Assembly: GCF_014695775.1 (NCBI RefSeq)
Contig: NZ_JACJOX010000022.1
Coordinates: 62,001 to 126,000 of the forward strand
Direction of reading: 5' to 3'
Length of the DNA stretch: 64,000 nt
From: Leptolyngbya sp. FACHB-60
GTDB lineage: Bacteria > Cyanobacteriota > Cyanobacteriia > Phormidesmidales > Phormidesmidaceae
Shown here: positions 18,381-27,128 of the stretch, piece after piece
How positions within the stretch are numbered: position 1 is the stretch's first letter
How the letters are laid out: every line of letters starts with the position of its first letter
Notes under the pieces: generated by a model
The model's database searches: none
What the model saw: the letters and a program-made list of their open reading frames with translations, nothing else
What the model was told of the DNA's origin: nothing
Program-made: the position numbers and the translations under genes

Positions 18381-18479
18381 ATGGAAGCAGTCGCTTACAT
18401 CTTCATTTTTGCCTGCATCATTGGCACCCTGTTCTTTGCGATCGCCTTTCGCGAACCCCCCCGTATTTCTAAGGACTAA
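18381..18479 (+). CDS. psbT: Photosystem II protein PsbT
   Basis: A 32-residue single-helix photosystem II subunit at the dimer interface. It begins [19 protein letters not shown] and ends [13 protein letters not shown], matching PsbT throughout. It lies 115 bases downstream of psbB, its usual partner, and is followed by a strong terminator. Confidence 0.97.
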   Translation: MEAVAYIFIFACIIGTLFFAIAFREPPRISKD

Positions 18480-18584
18480 TCCCAGCGACCTAGTCACTTA
18501 GACCGACGATGGTTTGAGACTTACGCAAATTTGGCAGGACTTTCCAGCCATTTCGATTGTTTTCTCACAATTTAATTAATATAG

Positions 18585-18628
18585 AGGCAAGCCTTTCCGC
18601 TCATGGGAAGGTTTGCCTTTATTTTTTC
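18585..18628 (+). terminator. Terminator after psbB-psbT
   Basis: A stem of AGGCAA plus CCTT-type pairs around a GCTCAT loop closes with TTGCCT and is followed by TTATTTTTT. It ends the psbB-psbT transcript and lies before the nrdR start, showing that the upstream in-frame start of nrdR (18603) is not used. Confidence 0.8.
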
Positions 18629-18689
18629 AGGCTGCAACGGCTTTAACCCCCTGTGGCTTGGTTCTTTTCCTCCCATTGGGAGTGTGTCT

Positions 18690-19214
18690 ATGCATTGCCC
18701 GTTCTGTCAGCATCTGAACAACCGAGTCCTAGAGTCGCGATCGGCGGAGGCGGGACGCAGCATCCGCAGGCGGCGGGAATGCTTGCGATGCGAACGACGA
18801 TTCACCACCTACGAGCGTATTGAGTACGTACCCGTTACGGTGATCAAGCGCAGCACCGACCGAGAGCTGTTTGAACGCTCCAAGGTCCTGCGGGGTATAG
18901 TGCGAGCCTGCGAAAAAACTCCGGTGTCGTCTCTGACTATGGAGGCGATCGTCGATGACATTGAGGCCGAACTTCAGCAGCGGGCCACCCGCGAGGTGAC
19001 CAGTGCCGAGATTGGTGAAATGGTGTTGGCCAAGCTCCAGGCCATGAATGAGGTGGCTTTTGTGCGGTTTGCCTCGGTGTATCGTCAGTTTCAAGGCATT
19101 CGCGATTTTGCAGAAACCCTCAGCCAGCTACAGGATGATCGGGGCGATCGCTCCCTAGGCAATGTGGAAAACAGCCAGTCCTCAACCTACGTAATTTCTG
19201 CCCAATCTCTGTGA
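18690..19214 (+). CDS. nrdR: Transcriptional repressor NrdR
   Basis: Zinc-ribbon plus ATP-cone repressor of ribonucleotide reductase genes. ATG 18690 gives the canonical start [20 protein letters not shown]. The four zinc cysteines are in CPFC and CLRC, separated by a basic RSIRRRRE segment. The ATP-cone follows ([22 protein letters not shown] ... [28 protein letters not shown]). About 174 residues is slightly longer than average owing to a C-terminal tail. It lies between psbT and rps1, an arrangement I recall from other cyanobacteria. The regulated nrd genes are not in this window. Confidence 0.96.
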   Translation: MHCPFCQHLNNRVLESRSAEAGRSIRRRRECLRCERRFTTYERIEYVPVTVIKRSTDRELFERSKVLRGIVRACEKTPVSSLTMEAIVDDIEAELQQRATREVTSAEIGEMVLAKLQAMNEVAFVRFASVYRQFQGIRDFAETLSQLQDDRGDRSLGNVENSQSSTYVISAQSL

Positions 19215-19291
19215 GCCTGTAGTTGCAGTGAATTGAACGTCAAACTGAAACCAATCCTGGCGGCGTAGATCAACAACACCGCCTCTTCAGC

Positions 19292-19297
19292 TATAAT
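19292..19297 (+). promoter_or_regulatory. Candidate -10 element for rps1
   Basis: A perfect TATAAT sits about 145 bases before the rps1 start in a 222-base leader. No convincing TTGACA is placed 17 bases upstream, so the call rests on the -10 match alone. Confidence 0.35.
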
Positions 19298-19436
19298 TTT
19301 AATCCTGTGGGTTTATCGGGCTGTCTATGTCGGCACGCTGTGGCGTGGGGGCTGACTGTCACATATCTGAGTTGATTGTTTTGTACGTCTACACGGAAAC
19401 CGCAGTATTACGGAGAAATAATAGGACAACACTAGC

Positions 19437-20414
19437 ATGCTCAATCAGGACGTAAAGGACGCTGACATCGGGTTTACACACGAAGACTTTGCCGCACTTT
19501 TAGATAAGTACGACTATCACTTCAACCCAGGCGATACGGTTTCTGGCACCGTGTTTAGCCTTGAGCCCAGGGGCGCCCTGATTGATATCGGTGCTAAAAC
19601 CGCCGCTTATCTTCCTATTCAGGAAATGTCCATCAACCGGGTTGATCACCCTGAAGAGGTGCTGCGCTCCAACGAAACCCGCGAGTTCTTTATTCTTACC
19701 GACGAAAATGAAGATGGTCAGTTGACCCTTTCTATTCGTCGCATTGAGTACATGCGCGCTTGGGAACGGGTGCGTCAACTCCAGCAGGAAGACGCTACCG
19801 TCCGTTCTGGTGTGTTTGCCACCAACCGCGGTGGTGCCCTGGTGCGCATTGAGGGTCTGCGTGGCTTTATTCCCGGCTCCCACATCAGCACCCGCAAGCC
19901 AAAAGAAGACCTAGTGGGAGAAGACCTCCCCCTCAAGTTCCTAGAAGTCGACGAAGAGCGCAACCGTCTCGTGCTCAGCCATCGTCGTGCTCTGGTTGAG
20001 CGCAAGATGAATGGTCTTCAAGTGGGCGAAGTGGTGCTGGGCGCGGTACGCGGCCTCAAGCCCTACGGTGCCTTTATCGACATCGGCGGCGTTAGCGGTT
20101 TGCTGCACATCTCTGAGATTTCCCACGACCACATTGACACGCCTCACAGCGTGCTCAACGTCAACGACGAAATTAAGGTCATGATCATCGATCTCGATGC
20201 TGAGCGAGGTCGGATTTCCCTCTCGACTAAGCAGCTAGAGCCCGAACCGGGTGACATGGTCAAGAACCCTGACCTGGTTTACGACAAGGCTGAGGAAATG
20301 GCCGCTAAGTACCGCGAAGCCATGCGTCGTCAGGCTGCCGAGCAAGCCGGTGAAATCATCGACGAGCCTGAAGAGGTGTATGAAGAGGAAGAAGTGGCCG
20401 TGGCCGTAGAGTAG
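19437..20414 (+). CDS. rpsA: 30S ribosomal protein S1
   Basis: RNA-binding ribosomal protein that helps recruit mRNA. The 325-residue product has three S1 domains, the cyanobacterial/chloroplast form (E. coli has six): GDTVSGTVFSLEPRGALIDIG, VRSGVFATNRGGALVRIEGL and GEVVLGAVRGLKPYGAFIDIG begin successive domains. The C-terminus is acidic (EEVYEEEEVAVAVE). It has a long 5' leader, which may allow autoregulation as in other S1 genes. It converges on the alkyltransferase-like gene with ten bases between. Confidence 0.95.
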   Translation: MLNQDVKDADIGFTHEDFAALLDKYDYHFNPGDTVSGTVFSLEPRGALIDIGAKTAAYLPIQEMSINRVDHPEEVLRSNETREFFILTDENEDGQLTLSIRRIEYMRAWERVRQLQQEDATVRSGVFATNRGGALVRIEGLRGFIPGSHISTRKPKEDLVGEDLPLKFLEVDEERNRLVLSHRRALVERKMNGLQVGEVVLGAVRGLKPYGAFIDIGGVSGLLHISEISHDHIDTPHSVLNVNDEIKVMIIDLDAERGRISLSTKQLEPEPGDMVKNPDLVYDKAEEMAAKYREAMRRQAAEQAGEIIDEPEEVYEEEEVAVAVE

Positions 20415-20424
20415 GTTCACCGCC

Positions 20425-20787
20425 CTAGTCTAATCGCTCTCTGAATAACGCCAGTGCCCGCTCGATGACCTCATCGGGCGGGCACCATCTATATTTGCTC
20501 AAGTCAATGCGACCTCCGCGGTTAAACTCAATGCCTTCGTCCTCTAACATGACCCGCTGAATATAGTCGCTGCCGTTGCGCCGGGGTGACTCGGAGACCT
20601 CTCCCTTGGCATTGATCACCCGTTGCCAAGGGACGTCGTCGGTGGTCATGTCAACTCGGTAAAGGGCGTAGCCCACTAGGCGGGGTTTGCCAATCAGCCC
20701 GGCTAGGTCAGCCACCTGGCCGTAGGTAGCGACCTGACCCCGAGGAATTTGGCGGACTACAGCGTAGATGCGTTCGTAGGTCAGCAT
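20425..20787 (-). CDS. Alkyltransferase-like (ATL/MGMT family) protein lacking the acceptor cysteine
   Basis: A 120-residue protein with the O6-alkylguanine-DNA alkyltransferase helix-turn-helix fold (IYAVVRQIPRGQVATYGQVADLAG). In active MGMT the acceptor motif is PCHRV; here the equivalent segment is VPWQRVINAKG, with Trp in place of Cys. The protein is therefore an alkyltransferase-like protein, a family that binds alkylated DNA and flags it for nucleotide excision repair. Start ATG 20787 lies four bases past the glgX stop, so the two genes are probably cotranscribed. A link between repair and glycogen metabolism is not implied. Confidence 0.87.
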   Translation of the reverse strand: MLTYERIYAVVRQIPRGQVATYGQVADLAGLIGKPRLVGYALYRVDMTTDDVPWQRVINAKGEVSESPRRNGSDYIQRVMLEDEGIEFNRGGRIDLSKYRWCPPDEVIERALALFRERLD

Positions 20788-20791
20788 CGCC

Positions 20792-22945
20792 TTAGACCAC
20801 AGTGGGTTTGGGGCTGGTGAGTACAACTAGCGAAAAGTCAGCCACGGCGATCGCTTTTCCGGGTTTGTAAACCTGCTTGTCATTCACGAAGCCAGCAGGC
20901 GTTTCAGTATTGATCACCATTGACCAAAACGGTTTTTCAAGCAGAGGTGGCACATAAAAATCTTGAGAATCTGACTGAGCATTAAAAAATAGCAAGAAGC
21001 TGTCGTCCTCCAGTCGCTGACCTTGGGCTTCAAAGCCCATCAACTCTTCGCCGTTGAGAAATACCGTAATCGCCTTAGCCGAGCCACCATACCACTGGTC
21101 GGCTGTGATTTCGCTGCCGTCAGGGTTGTACCAGCCGATGTCGTGAACCCCAGACCCGTGAATTGCGCGCCCCTGAAACCAATGGCGACGGGCAAAGGAG
21201 GGGTGAGTTTGGCGAAGCTGAATCAGCTTGCTAGTAAACGACAGCAGGTCACGTCCTAGGGGGCTCAGATCCCAATCGAACCAAGACAACTCGCTGTCTT
21301 GGCAGTAGGTGTTATTGTTGCCCTGTTGAGTACGGCCAATCTCATCTCCCCCGAGCAGCATGGGAACTCCTTGGGAGAGCAGCAGCGTAGCCAGCAAGTT
21401 GCGCTGCTGCTTGTGTCGCAGGGCCAGAATAGTTGGATCGTCAGTTTCGCCCTCAGCCCCGCAATTCCAAGACCGGTTATAGCTCTCGCCGTCGCGATTG
21501 TTTTCGTGGTTGGCCAGGTTGTGCTTCTCGTTGTAGCTCATCAAATCCTGCAGGGTAAAACCGTCGTGGCAGGTGATGAAGTTAACACTGGCGTGGGGAC
21601 GTTTGCCGTTAGCCTTGTACAGGTCAGAACTGCCGGTAATTCGAAAGGCAAACTCGCCGAGGCGACAGTCATGGTCGCGCCAAAAGTCGCGCATGGAATC
21701 GCGGTATTTGCCGTTCCACTCTGACCACAGCAGCGGAAAGTTGCCCACCTGATAGCCCCCTTCCCCCAAATCCCAAGGTTCAGCGATCAGCTTAATAGTG
21801 GATAGCACCGGATCTTGGTGGATGATGTCGAAGAAAGCCGCCAAACTGTCGACTTCGTAGAGTTCCCGAGCCAGAGCCGAGGCTAGGTCAAAGCGAAAGC
21901 CGTCGACGTGCATCTCTAGCACCCAATAGCGCAAGCTATCCATAATCAGCTTGAGCACTTGAGGATGGCGCACGTTGAGAGAGTTGCCGCAGCCGGTGAA
22001 GTCCATGTAGTAGCGGGGAGCATCTTCGACGAGGCGATAGTAGGCCGCGTTGTCGATGCCCCGCAGGCTGATGGTCGGCCCCAGGTGGCTGCCCTCCCCG
22101 GTATGGTTGTAGACCACATCTAAAATGACTTCGATGCCGGCTTGGTGCAGCGCTTTAACCATCTGCTTAAACTCGTTCACCTGGCCGCCAGCCTGCCCAG
22201 CACTGCTATAGCCGCCGTAGGGGGCGAGGTAGCTGAGTGAGTCGTAGCCCCAGTAGTTGCGCAGCCCTGTGTCGGCTAAATGCCCCGGATAGGCATGAAA
22301 GTGGTGAACAGGCAGCAGCTCTACGGCGGTAATGCCCAAGCGGCTGAGGTGGTCAATTACCGCTGGCTGGGCTAGCCCAGCGTAAGTACCCCGCAGCGGT
22401 TCTGGTACGTCAGGGTGGCGCTGGGTGAACCCTTTAACGTGGGTTTCGTAGATGATGGTGCGATGCCAGGGGATATCAAGGGGGCGATCGCCCTCCCAGT
22501 CAAAGCTAGGATCAACCACCACAGCTTTGGGCATAAACGGGGCGCTATCGACTTCAGAAAACGACAAATCGAGGTTTTCGAGGTCGTTCGTTGCGTCTAG
22601 GTCATAGCCAAAAATAGCCGGGTCAAACTGTACATCGCCGTCTACAGCCTTAGCGTAAGGGTCAATGAGCAGCTTATAGGGGTTAAACCGCTGTCCAGCC
22701 TTGGGATGATGGGGACCCTGCACCCGAAAACCATAGCGCTGCCCAGGCTGTACCCCAACCAAATAGCCGTGCCATACGTAATTATCAACCTCAGTCAACG
22801 GGATGCGGGTTTCCTGATTAGCCGCATCAAATAGGCAAAGGTAAACCCCAGTCGCATTTTCTGAAAACAGGGCGAAGTTGGTGCCTGTGCCATCCCAAGC
22901 GGCACCCAGGGGATAGGGACGACCTGGCCAAACTTGCATTCCCAT
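20792..22945 (-). CDS. glgX: Glycogen debranching enzyme GlgX
   Basis: Isoamylase-type GH13 enzyme that cleaves alpha-1,6 branches of (phosphorylase-trimmed) glycogen. The 717-residue protein begins with an N-terminal CBM48-like domain (YPLGAAWDGTGTNFALFSENA). The catalytic barrel follows, with EVILDVVYNHTGEG, the nucleophile segment VDGFRFDLASAL, the acid/base segment LIAEPWDLGEGGYQVGNFP, and NFITCHDGFTLQDL. It starts at ATG 22945, with ATG 22939 as alternative. The downstream alkyltransferase-like gene is four bases away. Glycogen is the main carbon store, and a second GH13 enzyme appears at 61824. Confidence 0.96.
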   Translation of the reverse strand: MGMQVWPGRPYPLGAAWDGTGTNFALFSENATGVYLCLFDAANQETRIPLTEVDNYVWHGYLVGVQPGQRYGFRVQGPHHPKAGQRFNPYKLLIDPYAKAVDGDVQFDPAIFGYDLDATNDLENLDLSFSEVDSAPFMPKAVVVDPSFDWEGDRPLDIPWHRTIIYETHVKGFTQRHPDVPEPLRGTYAGLAQPAVIDHLSRLGITAVELLPVHHFHAYPGHLADTGLRNYWGYDSLSYLAPYGGYSSAGQAGGQVNEFKQMVKALHQAGIEVILDVVYNHTGEGSHLGPTISLRGIDNAAYYRLVEDAPRYYMDFTGCGNSLNVRHPQVLKLIMDSLRYWVLEMHVDGFRFDLASALARELYEVDSLAAFFDIIHQDPVLSTIKLIAEPWDLGEGGYQVGNFPLLWSEWNGKYRDSMRDFWRDHDCRLGEFAFRITGSSDLYKANGKRPHASVNFITCHDGFTLQDLMSYNEKHNLANHENNRDGESYNRSWNCGAEGETDDPTILALRHKQQRNLLATLLLSQGVPMLLGGDEIGRTQQGNNNTYCQDSELSWFDWDLSPLGRDLLSFTSKLIQLRQTHPSFARRHWFQGRAIHGSGVHDIGWYNPDGSEITADQWYGGSAKAITVFLNGEELMGFEAQGQRLEDDSFLLFFNAQSDSQDFYVPPLLEKPFWSMVINTETPAGFVNDKQVYKPGKAIAVADFSLVVLTSPKPTVV

Positions 22946-23042
22946 AGTGAGTGCTGTGTTGCTTAAAGACTCTAAGGTTTAACGACACTGAGGCCGATGG
23001 TCCATTTGAGGGAGAACCCCCATTGAAAATAGTTTCGGTGCC

Positions 23043-23059
23043 AATATGTCGTGCATATT
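23043..23059. promoter_or_regulatory. Dyad AATATG-N5-CATATT between glgX and aqpZ
   Basis: Perfect six-base arms around TCGTG in the divergent 292-base region. It could be an operator for either gene; no regulator is assignable. Confidence 0.3.
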
Positions 23060-23237
23060 CCAGGTTAACAGGCTACGGGAATAGGCGTGGCAATGGCAAG
23101 AGGGGTTGGTATTCCTTGGGCTTATCAAACTTTTATAGTCTTACGGTACTCTTGCCGGGAGAGATTAGGTTGTCCATCGCAGTCTGTGTCGAACAATACT
23201 AATCGGCTTTATAAACTTCATTGGTAGGAGTTAAGCA

Positions 23238-24005
23238 ATGCCTCTCACAAAGCGTTGTGTAGCTGAATTTTTCGGTACGTTATGGTTGGTATTGGGCGGC
23301 TGTGGTAGCGCCGTGCTGGCCGGTAAGTTTTTAGATAGCAGCGGTGCCTTTAACCTAGGCATTGGCTTTTTGGGTGTTTCGCTGGCATTTGGTTTGACGG
23401 TGCTGACCATGGCCTACGCCATTGGCCATATCTCAGGTTGTCATTTAAATCCGGCAGTGTCCTTCGGGCTGTGGGCTGGGGGACGATTCCCTAGTAGCGA
23501 ACTGCTGCCCTACATTGCGTCCCAGGTATTGGGAGGCATTTTAGGGGCTGGCATCATCTACATTATTGCTACTGGACAACCGGGGTTTGCCATTGACCCC
23601 TCTGTGGGCAACCCTTTGGCGACTAATGGTTTTGGGACTCACTCACCCGGCGGTTTTAGCCTATTAGCCTGCTTCGGGTGTGAAGTAGTGATGACCTTCT
23701 TTTTCTTGATGATCATCCTAGGGGTTACTGACTTTCGTGCCCCTGTGGGACTAGCCCCGGTGGCAATTGGTCTGGCGCTGACGCTAATTCACCTGATCAG
23801 CATTCCGGTGACCAATACCTCTGTGAACCCGGCTCGCAGCACCGGCCCGGCTCTGTTTGTCGGGGGCCCGCTGTTTGCCCAACTGTGGCTATTCTGGGTG
23901 GCGCCTATTCTAGGGGCGCTACTAGCAGGGTGGTTCTATGTCACGTTCTTTGATGTCGCTAAAGAGCCAGTGGCTCAAGTTGAGAGCGCCAAGCCGGTTG
24001 TCTAG
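23238..24005 (+). CDS. aqpZ: Aquaporin Z
   Basis: Water channel of the MIP family in the inner membrane, with six helices and two half-helices. The two NPA boxes are visible in [12 protein letters not shown] and [14 protein letters not shown]. The Arg after the second NPA and the small residues around it fit a water-selective AqpZ and not a glycerol facilitator. Length 255 residues is slightly longer than E. coli AqpZ because of a C-terminal tail. It is followed by a strong terminator. It has a TAGGAG-type ribosome binding site before ATG 23238. Confidence 0.95.
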   Translation: MPLTKRCVAEFFGTLWLVLGGCGSAVLAGKFLDSSGAFNLGIGFLGVSLAFGLTVLTMAYAIGHISGCHLNPAVSFGLWAGGRFPSSELLPYIASQVLGGILGAGIIYIIATGQPGFAIDPSVGNPLATNGFGTHSPGGFSLLACFGCEVVMTFFFLMIILGVTDFRAPVGLAPVAIGLALTLIHLISIPVTNTSVNPARSTGPALFVGGPLFAQLWLFWVAPILGALLAGWFYVTFFDVAKEPVAQVESAKPVV

Positions 24006-24079
24006 GGCAAACCTCAGACTCTCAAGCGCCAGTTTGCCCTAGCAGGTTAGAGGCTGGACTCCATTAGGGGATTATTGAC

Positions 24080-24131
24080 AAAAAAATGGAGGATGGAGAG
24101 AAATGCTTCCCTCCATTTCTTCCATTTTTTT
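24080..24131. terminator. Terminator between aqpZ and the zinc-ribbon gene
   Basis: Large stem in which AAAAAAATGGA near the left pairs with TCCATTTTTTT on the right, with an inner GATGGAG/CTCCAT extension. T-runs are present on both strands, so it can end both convergent transcripts (aqpZ and the zinc-ribbon gene). Confidence 0.75.
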
Positions 24132-24144
24132 AGGGTATCAAAGG

Positions 24145-24663
24145 CTAAGACAGCTGATGGCCACAGCTGCCGCAGAAACGATCGCTCTGGGCGATCGCAG
24201 CCCCACACTGGGTACAAAATTTCTGAGTGTTAACCGTCGGCGTATTCGACCCAAGGGTCATCTCCCTCATGCGCAGGGTCATGGGGTTGAGCGACATTTC
24301 CATATCGCCCATCTGCATGGGCGGCATGGGCGGCATAGGCGGCATTGAGGCGATCGGAGGCTCAACCTCAGTCGCCTGCATGGGAGTAGCCTGGTCGGCA
24401 GCCCAGGCCGTGGCAGGTGCAGCTCTAATCTGCGTACCCTGAACCTGCCAAACAAATATGCCCTGGACCGTAACACAGCGTAGGAGCACTCCGCCGCCTA
24501 CCCTGGTTATTTGAGGTACCTCTGTCCATGGGCCAGTGCGCACCTGAGTGCTGGATTGCTGCTGTTGGCCAGCCTCACCACTGGCTAGGGTAATAACAGT
24601 GTTGGGGCCGGAGTTGTCAAGATATATCTTTTGGCCAGGGCTAAGATCGCAGTAGTAAGGCAT
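24145..24663 (-). CDS. Zinc-ribbon protein of unknown function
   Basis: A 172-residue soluble protein. The N-terminal half is beta-rich (QKIYLDNSGPNTVITLASGE, GGGVLLRCVTVQGIFVWQV). The middle is a Met/Pro-rich linker of PPMPPMPPMQM type. The C-terminus is a double-Cys zinc ribbon, KFCTQCGAAIAQSDRFCGSCGHQL. No enzymatic motif is visible. The Met-rich linker is unusual and its nucleotide sequence is locally repetitive (GGCGGCAT units). It is convergent with aqpZ; function unknown. Confidence 0.7.
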   Translation of the reverse strand: MPYYCDLSPGQKIYLDNSGPNTVITLASGEAGQQQQSSTQVRTGPWTEVPQITRVGGGVLLRCVTVQGIFVWQVQGTQIRAAPATAWAADQATPMQATEVEPPIASMPPMPPMPPMQMGDMEMSLNPMTLRMREMTLGSNTPTVNTQKFCTQCGAAIAQSDRFCGSCGHQLS

Positions 24664-24984
24664 AGTTGACGTGCTAATTATGTTAGTAACCTAAGGCTGT
24701 TTGGATCCGTAGACCGAGACTATAGGTATGCTAGGACAAGCTACTGACCTCTAGCCGGTTTCTCCAAATTTTTTTGGTTCATTGGCTCGGCTTAGAGCTG
24801 GTTTAAGGCAGCCCTTAGGAAACTTTGGGAAAACTAAGAACAGTTAAAATTAAGTGTTTTTAGACCCGCCAGCTACAATCGGATAGTCAAATGAGTTCCT
24901 TGTCTGAGGTCGTGACTGCTAATTATTTGAGGATGACATACCCAAGTCTAGCTAGGTGGGCTGAGGTATGGCGCGATCGCTGCC
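24664..24984. other. Gene-free region upstream of the Nudix gene
   Basis: This stretch holds promoters of the divergent zinc-ribbon and Nudix genes. A TACAAT at about 24874-24879 is a possible -10 for the Nudix gene. A 33-codon frame at 24891-24992 overlaps the Nudix start, but it is not convincing as a gene. Confidence 0.4.
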
Positions 24985-25458
24985 ATGGCTAAAAAAAGCG
25001 CAGGGCTACTCATGTATCGAACCCAGGATCGTCACCTGGAGGTGCTGTTGGTGCACTCAGGTGGTCCTTACTGGGCAAATCGCCGCTGGCAAGCCTGGAC
25101 AATTCCCAAAGGCGAAATTGATCCTGGGGAAGACACCTTTGAAGCCGCCAAGCGCGAGTTTTTAGAAGAAACTGGGCAAGTTCCCACCGGCAACTTTCGC
25201 CCCCTACAGCCGGTACGTCAGGCAGGGGGCAAGCTAGTCTTTGCCTGGGCTTTTGAGGGCAACTTTAACCCTGCAAACCTGCACAGCAACACCTTCGTTT
25301 TAGAATGGCCGCCCAACTCAGGCGTGCTGCGAGAATTTCCTGAGGTGGATCAAGCCGCCTGGTTTGAGCTAGAAGAGGCCAAAAAACGCATCATTAAAGC
25401 CCAAGGCCAGTTTTTAGACGAACTAGTGCGGGTGTTGGGGCAGGTGTCTTTATCGTGA
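24985..25458 (+). CDS. Nudix hydrolase
   Basis: A 157-residue Nudix pyrophosphohydrolase. The Nudix box is complete apart from its last aliphatic position: GEIDPGEDTFEAAKREFLEE then TGQ, giving G-x5-E-x7-RE-x2-EE-x-G. The segments SAGLLMYRTQDRHLEVLLVHSGGP and WTIPKGEIDPGED are typical of the diadenosine-polyphosphate or ADP-ribose-cleaving branch. The substrate cannot be set from sequence. It converges on the conserved hypothetical gene at 25475 with a gap of 16 bases. Confidence 0.92.
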   Translation: MAKKSAGLLMYRTQDRHLEVLLVHSGGPYWANRRWQAWTIPKGEIDPGEDTFEAAKREFLEETGQVPTGNFRPLQPVRQAGGKLVFAWAFEGNFNPANLHSNTFVLEWPPNSGVLREFPEVDQAAWFELEEAKKRIIKAQGQFLDELVRVLGQVSLS

Positions 25459-25474
25459 GTGCTTTGGGCAAACC

Positions 25475-25861
25475 TTAAAGAGCAGGCTGCTGTAAAAACT
25501 GCCGTAGTCGCGCCATCACCAGGCTTTGACCCAGGTTGAGGGGCAGGGCCGACACTCCCTCCAGTCGCGACTGCACCCACTGATCACCCCAGTACCATTC
25601 ATGGAAGCCATCAATCCCGCCAGATAGCACCATGTAAAGGCTGTGGTCATTTACCTGTTTGACATCGTGGTGAATTTCAACCGGGCCAAGGTAGCTGTTA
25701 AAGCTCAGCCCACTGTGGATCTTGCCAGGCAACCCCTGGCTAAACTGTTGGGGCCAAAGCCATTGGCGAAACTGACTGGGCTGCACCAAGCTGGCCTGAA
25801 TATGCTCGTGGTTGGCATTGACTTCGATGCGGAGGTGGCTGTGCTGAAATGTGCCTAGCAT
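25475..25861 (-). CDS. Conserved hypothetical protein, possible START/SRPBCC-like fold
   Basis: A protein of 128 residues from ATG 25861 (MLGTFQHSHLRIEVNANHEHI). The pattern of strands, a QWLWPQQF helix, SFNSYLGPVEIHHDVKQV and a C-terminal helix (LGQSLVMARLRQFLQQ) is reminiscent of small SRPBCC/START-type ligand-binding proteins, but that is a weak impression. The segment GIDGFHEWYWGDQWVQSRLEG is strikingly aromatic and likely conserved. No function is assigned. Confidence 0.65.
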   Translation of the reverse strand: MLGTFQHSHLRIEVNANHEHIQASLVQPSQFRQWLWPQQFSQGLPGKIHSGLSFNSYLGPVEIHHDVKQVNDHSLYMVLSGGIDGFHEWYWGDQWVQSRLEGVSALPLNLGQSLVMARLRQFLQQPAL

Positions 25862-26037
25862 AGGGTGGTAGCCCGCAAACAACACCTCTCAGTATGCCAA
25901 AAGAAACTCGATGGCATGTAGGCACACAGGCGGCAAACAAGCTCTCTGCTGGAGGTGGGTAAACTGCCCTAAACCCGCACTCCCTAAACCTCTTACAATA
26001 ATTAATAAGCAATATTAAGTGAAGACTGGGACAGCGC

Positions 26038-26946
26038 ATGGTAGATCAACTGATTCGGGCTACCGCCGCCGATGGCGGTATACGGGTGGTAGGCGTCATC
26101 ACCACTAAACTTACTGAGGTGGCCCGGCAGCGCCACAACCTCTCCTATGTAGCTACCGCTGCCCTAGGTCGTACCCTTTCGGCGGGTCTGCTGTTGGCCT
26201 CTAGCATGAAGCAACCCCAGGGTCGGGTAAATATCCGCGTGCGGGGAGACGGCCCCCTAGGCGGCATTTTGGTGGATGCCGGTATGGATGGTACTGCCCG
26301 TGGCTATGTGGACAATCCTGCTGTGGAGCTGCCTCCCAATGCCCAGGGCAAGCTTGATGTCGGCGGAGCCGTAGGTCGCAACGGCTACGTTTATGTGGTG
26401 CGCGATATGGGCTACGGTTACCCCTACTCCAGCACCGTTGAGCTAGTCTCAGGGGAAATTGGCGATGACCTCACCCACTACCTGGTGAGCTCTGAGCAAA
26501 CCCCCTCGGCCCTGATACTAGGTGTATTTGTAGGGATCGACGGAGTTGAGGCGGCCGGGGGGCTACTGCTGCAGATTCTGCCCCGCGCCGCTGAAGATGC
26601 CGAAATGGTGAATTTGATTGAAAGTCGCCTGGCCGGATTGACCGGCTTTACCCCTCTGCTGCGGGCCAACAAGACGTTGCCTCAGATCTTTGACGAGCTG
26701 GTGGGTGATCTGGGCCTTGAAATTTTGCCCGAAACTCAAATGGTGCAGTTTTCTTGCCCTTGCTCATTCGATCGCATGCTAAGTGCACTCAAAATGCTAG
26801 GCGAAGATGAACTGCAAGACATGATTGAAACAGATGAAGGGGCCGAAGCCATTTGTCATTTTTGCAATGAGGTCTACCACACCAACAGCGATCAACTAGC
26901 GCAGCTGATTGAAGATCTGCGGGAGGAGCGACAGGAGGCAAGGTGA
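26038..26946 (+). CDS. hslO: Redox-regulated chaperone Hsp33
   Basis: Holdase chaperone activated by oxidation of a C-terminal zinc site. The 302-residue protein begins MVDQLIRATAADGGIRVVG, which is family-typical. The four zinc cysteines are in FSCPCSFDRM and ICHFCNEVYH, giving CxC and CxxC about 30 residues apart, the redox switch. Central segments GRVNIRVRGDGPLGGILVDA and VYVVRDMGYG fit the substrate-binding domain. It is monocistronic and is the last host-like gene before the AT-rich cassette. Confidence 0.96.
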   Translation: MVDQLIRATAADGGIRVVGVITTKLTEVARQRHNLSYVATAALGRTLSAGLLLASSMKQPQGRVNIRVRGDGPLGGILVDAGMDGTARGYVDNPAVELPPNAQGKLDVGGAVGRNGYVYVVRDMGYGYPYSSTVELVSGEIGDDLTHYLVSSEQTPSALILGVFVGIDGVEAAGGLLLQILPRAAEDAEMVNLIESRLAGLTGFTPLLRANKTLPQIFDELVGDLGLEILPETQMVQFSCPCSFDRMLSALKMLGEDELQDMIETDEGAEAICHFCNEVYHTNSDQLAQLIEDLREERQEAR

Positions 26947-27036
26947 TAACTTAGAACACACCAACAACCTGCCAACTCCTCAGGTGAGCCTTATCTTTTT
27001 TGATGCAAGTTAACAAAAAGTCAGGACACTATTTCC

Positions 27037-27074
27037 TAGGGAACTGCCAAGGTCTTAGCTTAGTCAGTTCCCTA
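27037..27074. terminator. Inverted repeat downstream of hslO
   Basis: Perfect arms TAGGGAACTG / CAGTTCCCTA with an 18-base loop lie in the short region between hslO and the convergent MBOAT gene. There is no immediate T-run, so intrinsic termination is uncertain. It marks the left border of the AT-rich cassette. Confidence 0.4.
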
Positions 27075-27128
27075 ACAAAAATCTTTATGCCTTTCATCTT
27101 CATAGCTTTAGCTGGTGTCACTTTAAAG

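Noticed and set aside
18603..18689. Upstream start of nrdR
   Set aside because: It overlaps the psbT terminator and removes the canonical MHCPFC start.
24891..24992. 33-codon frame overlapping the Nudix start
   Set aside because: Weak composition, no clear ribosome binding site, and termination within the Nudix start; likely chance.
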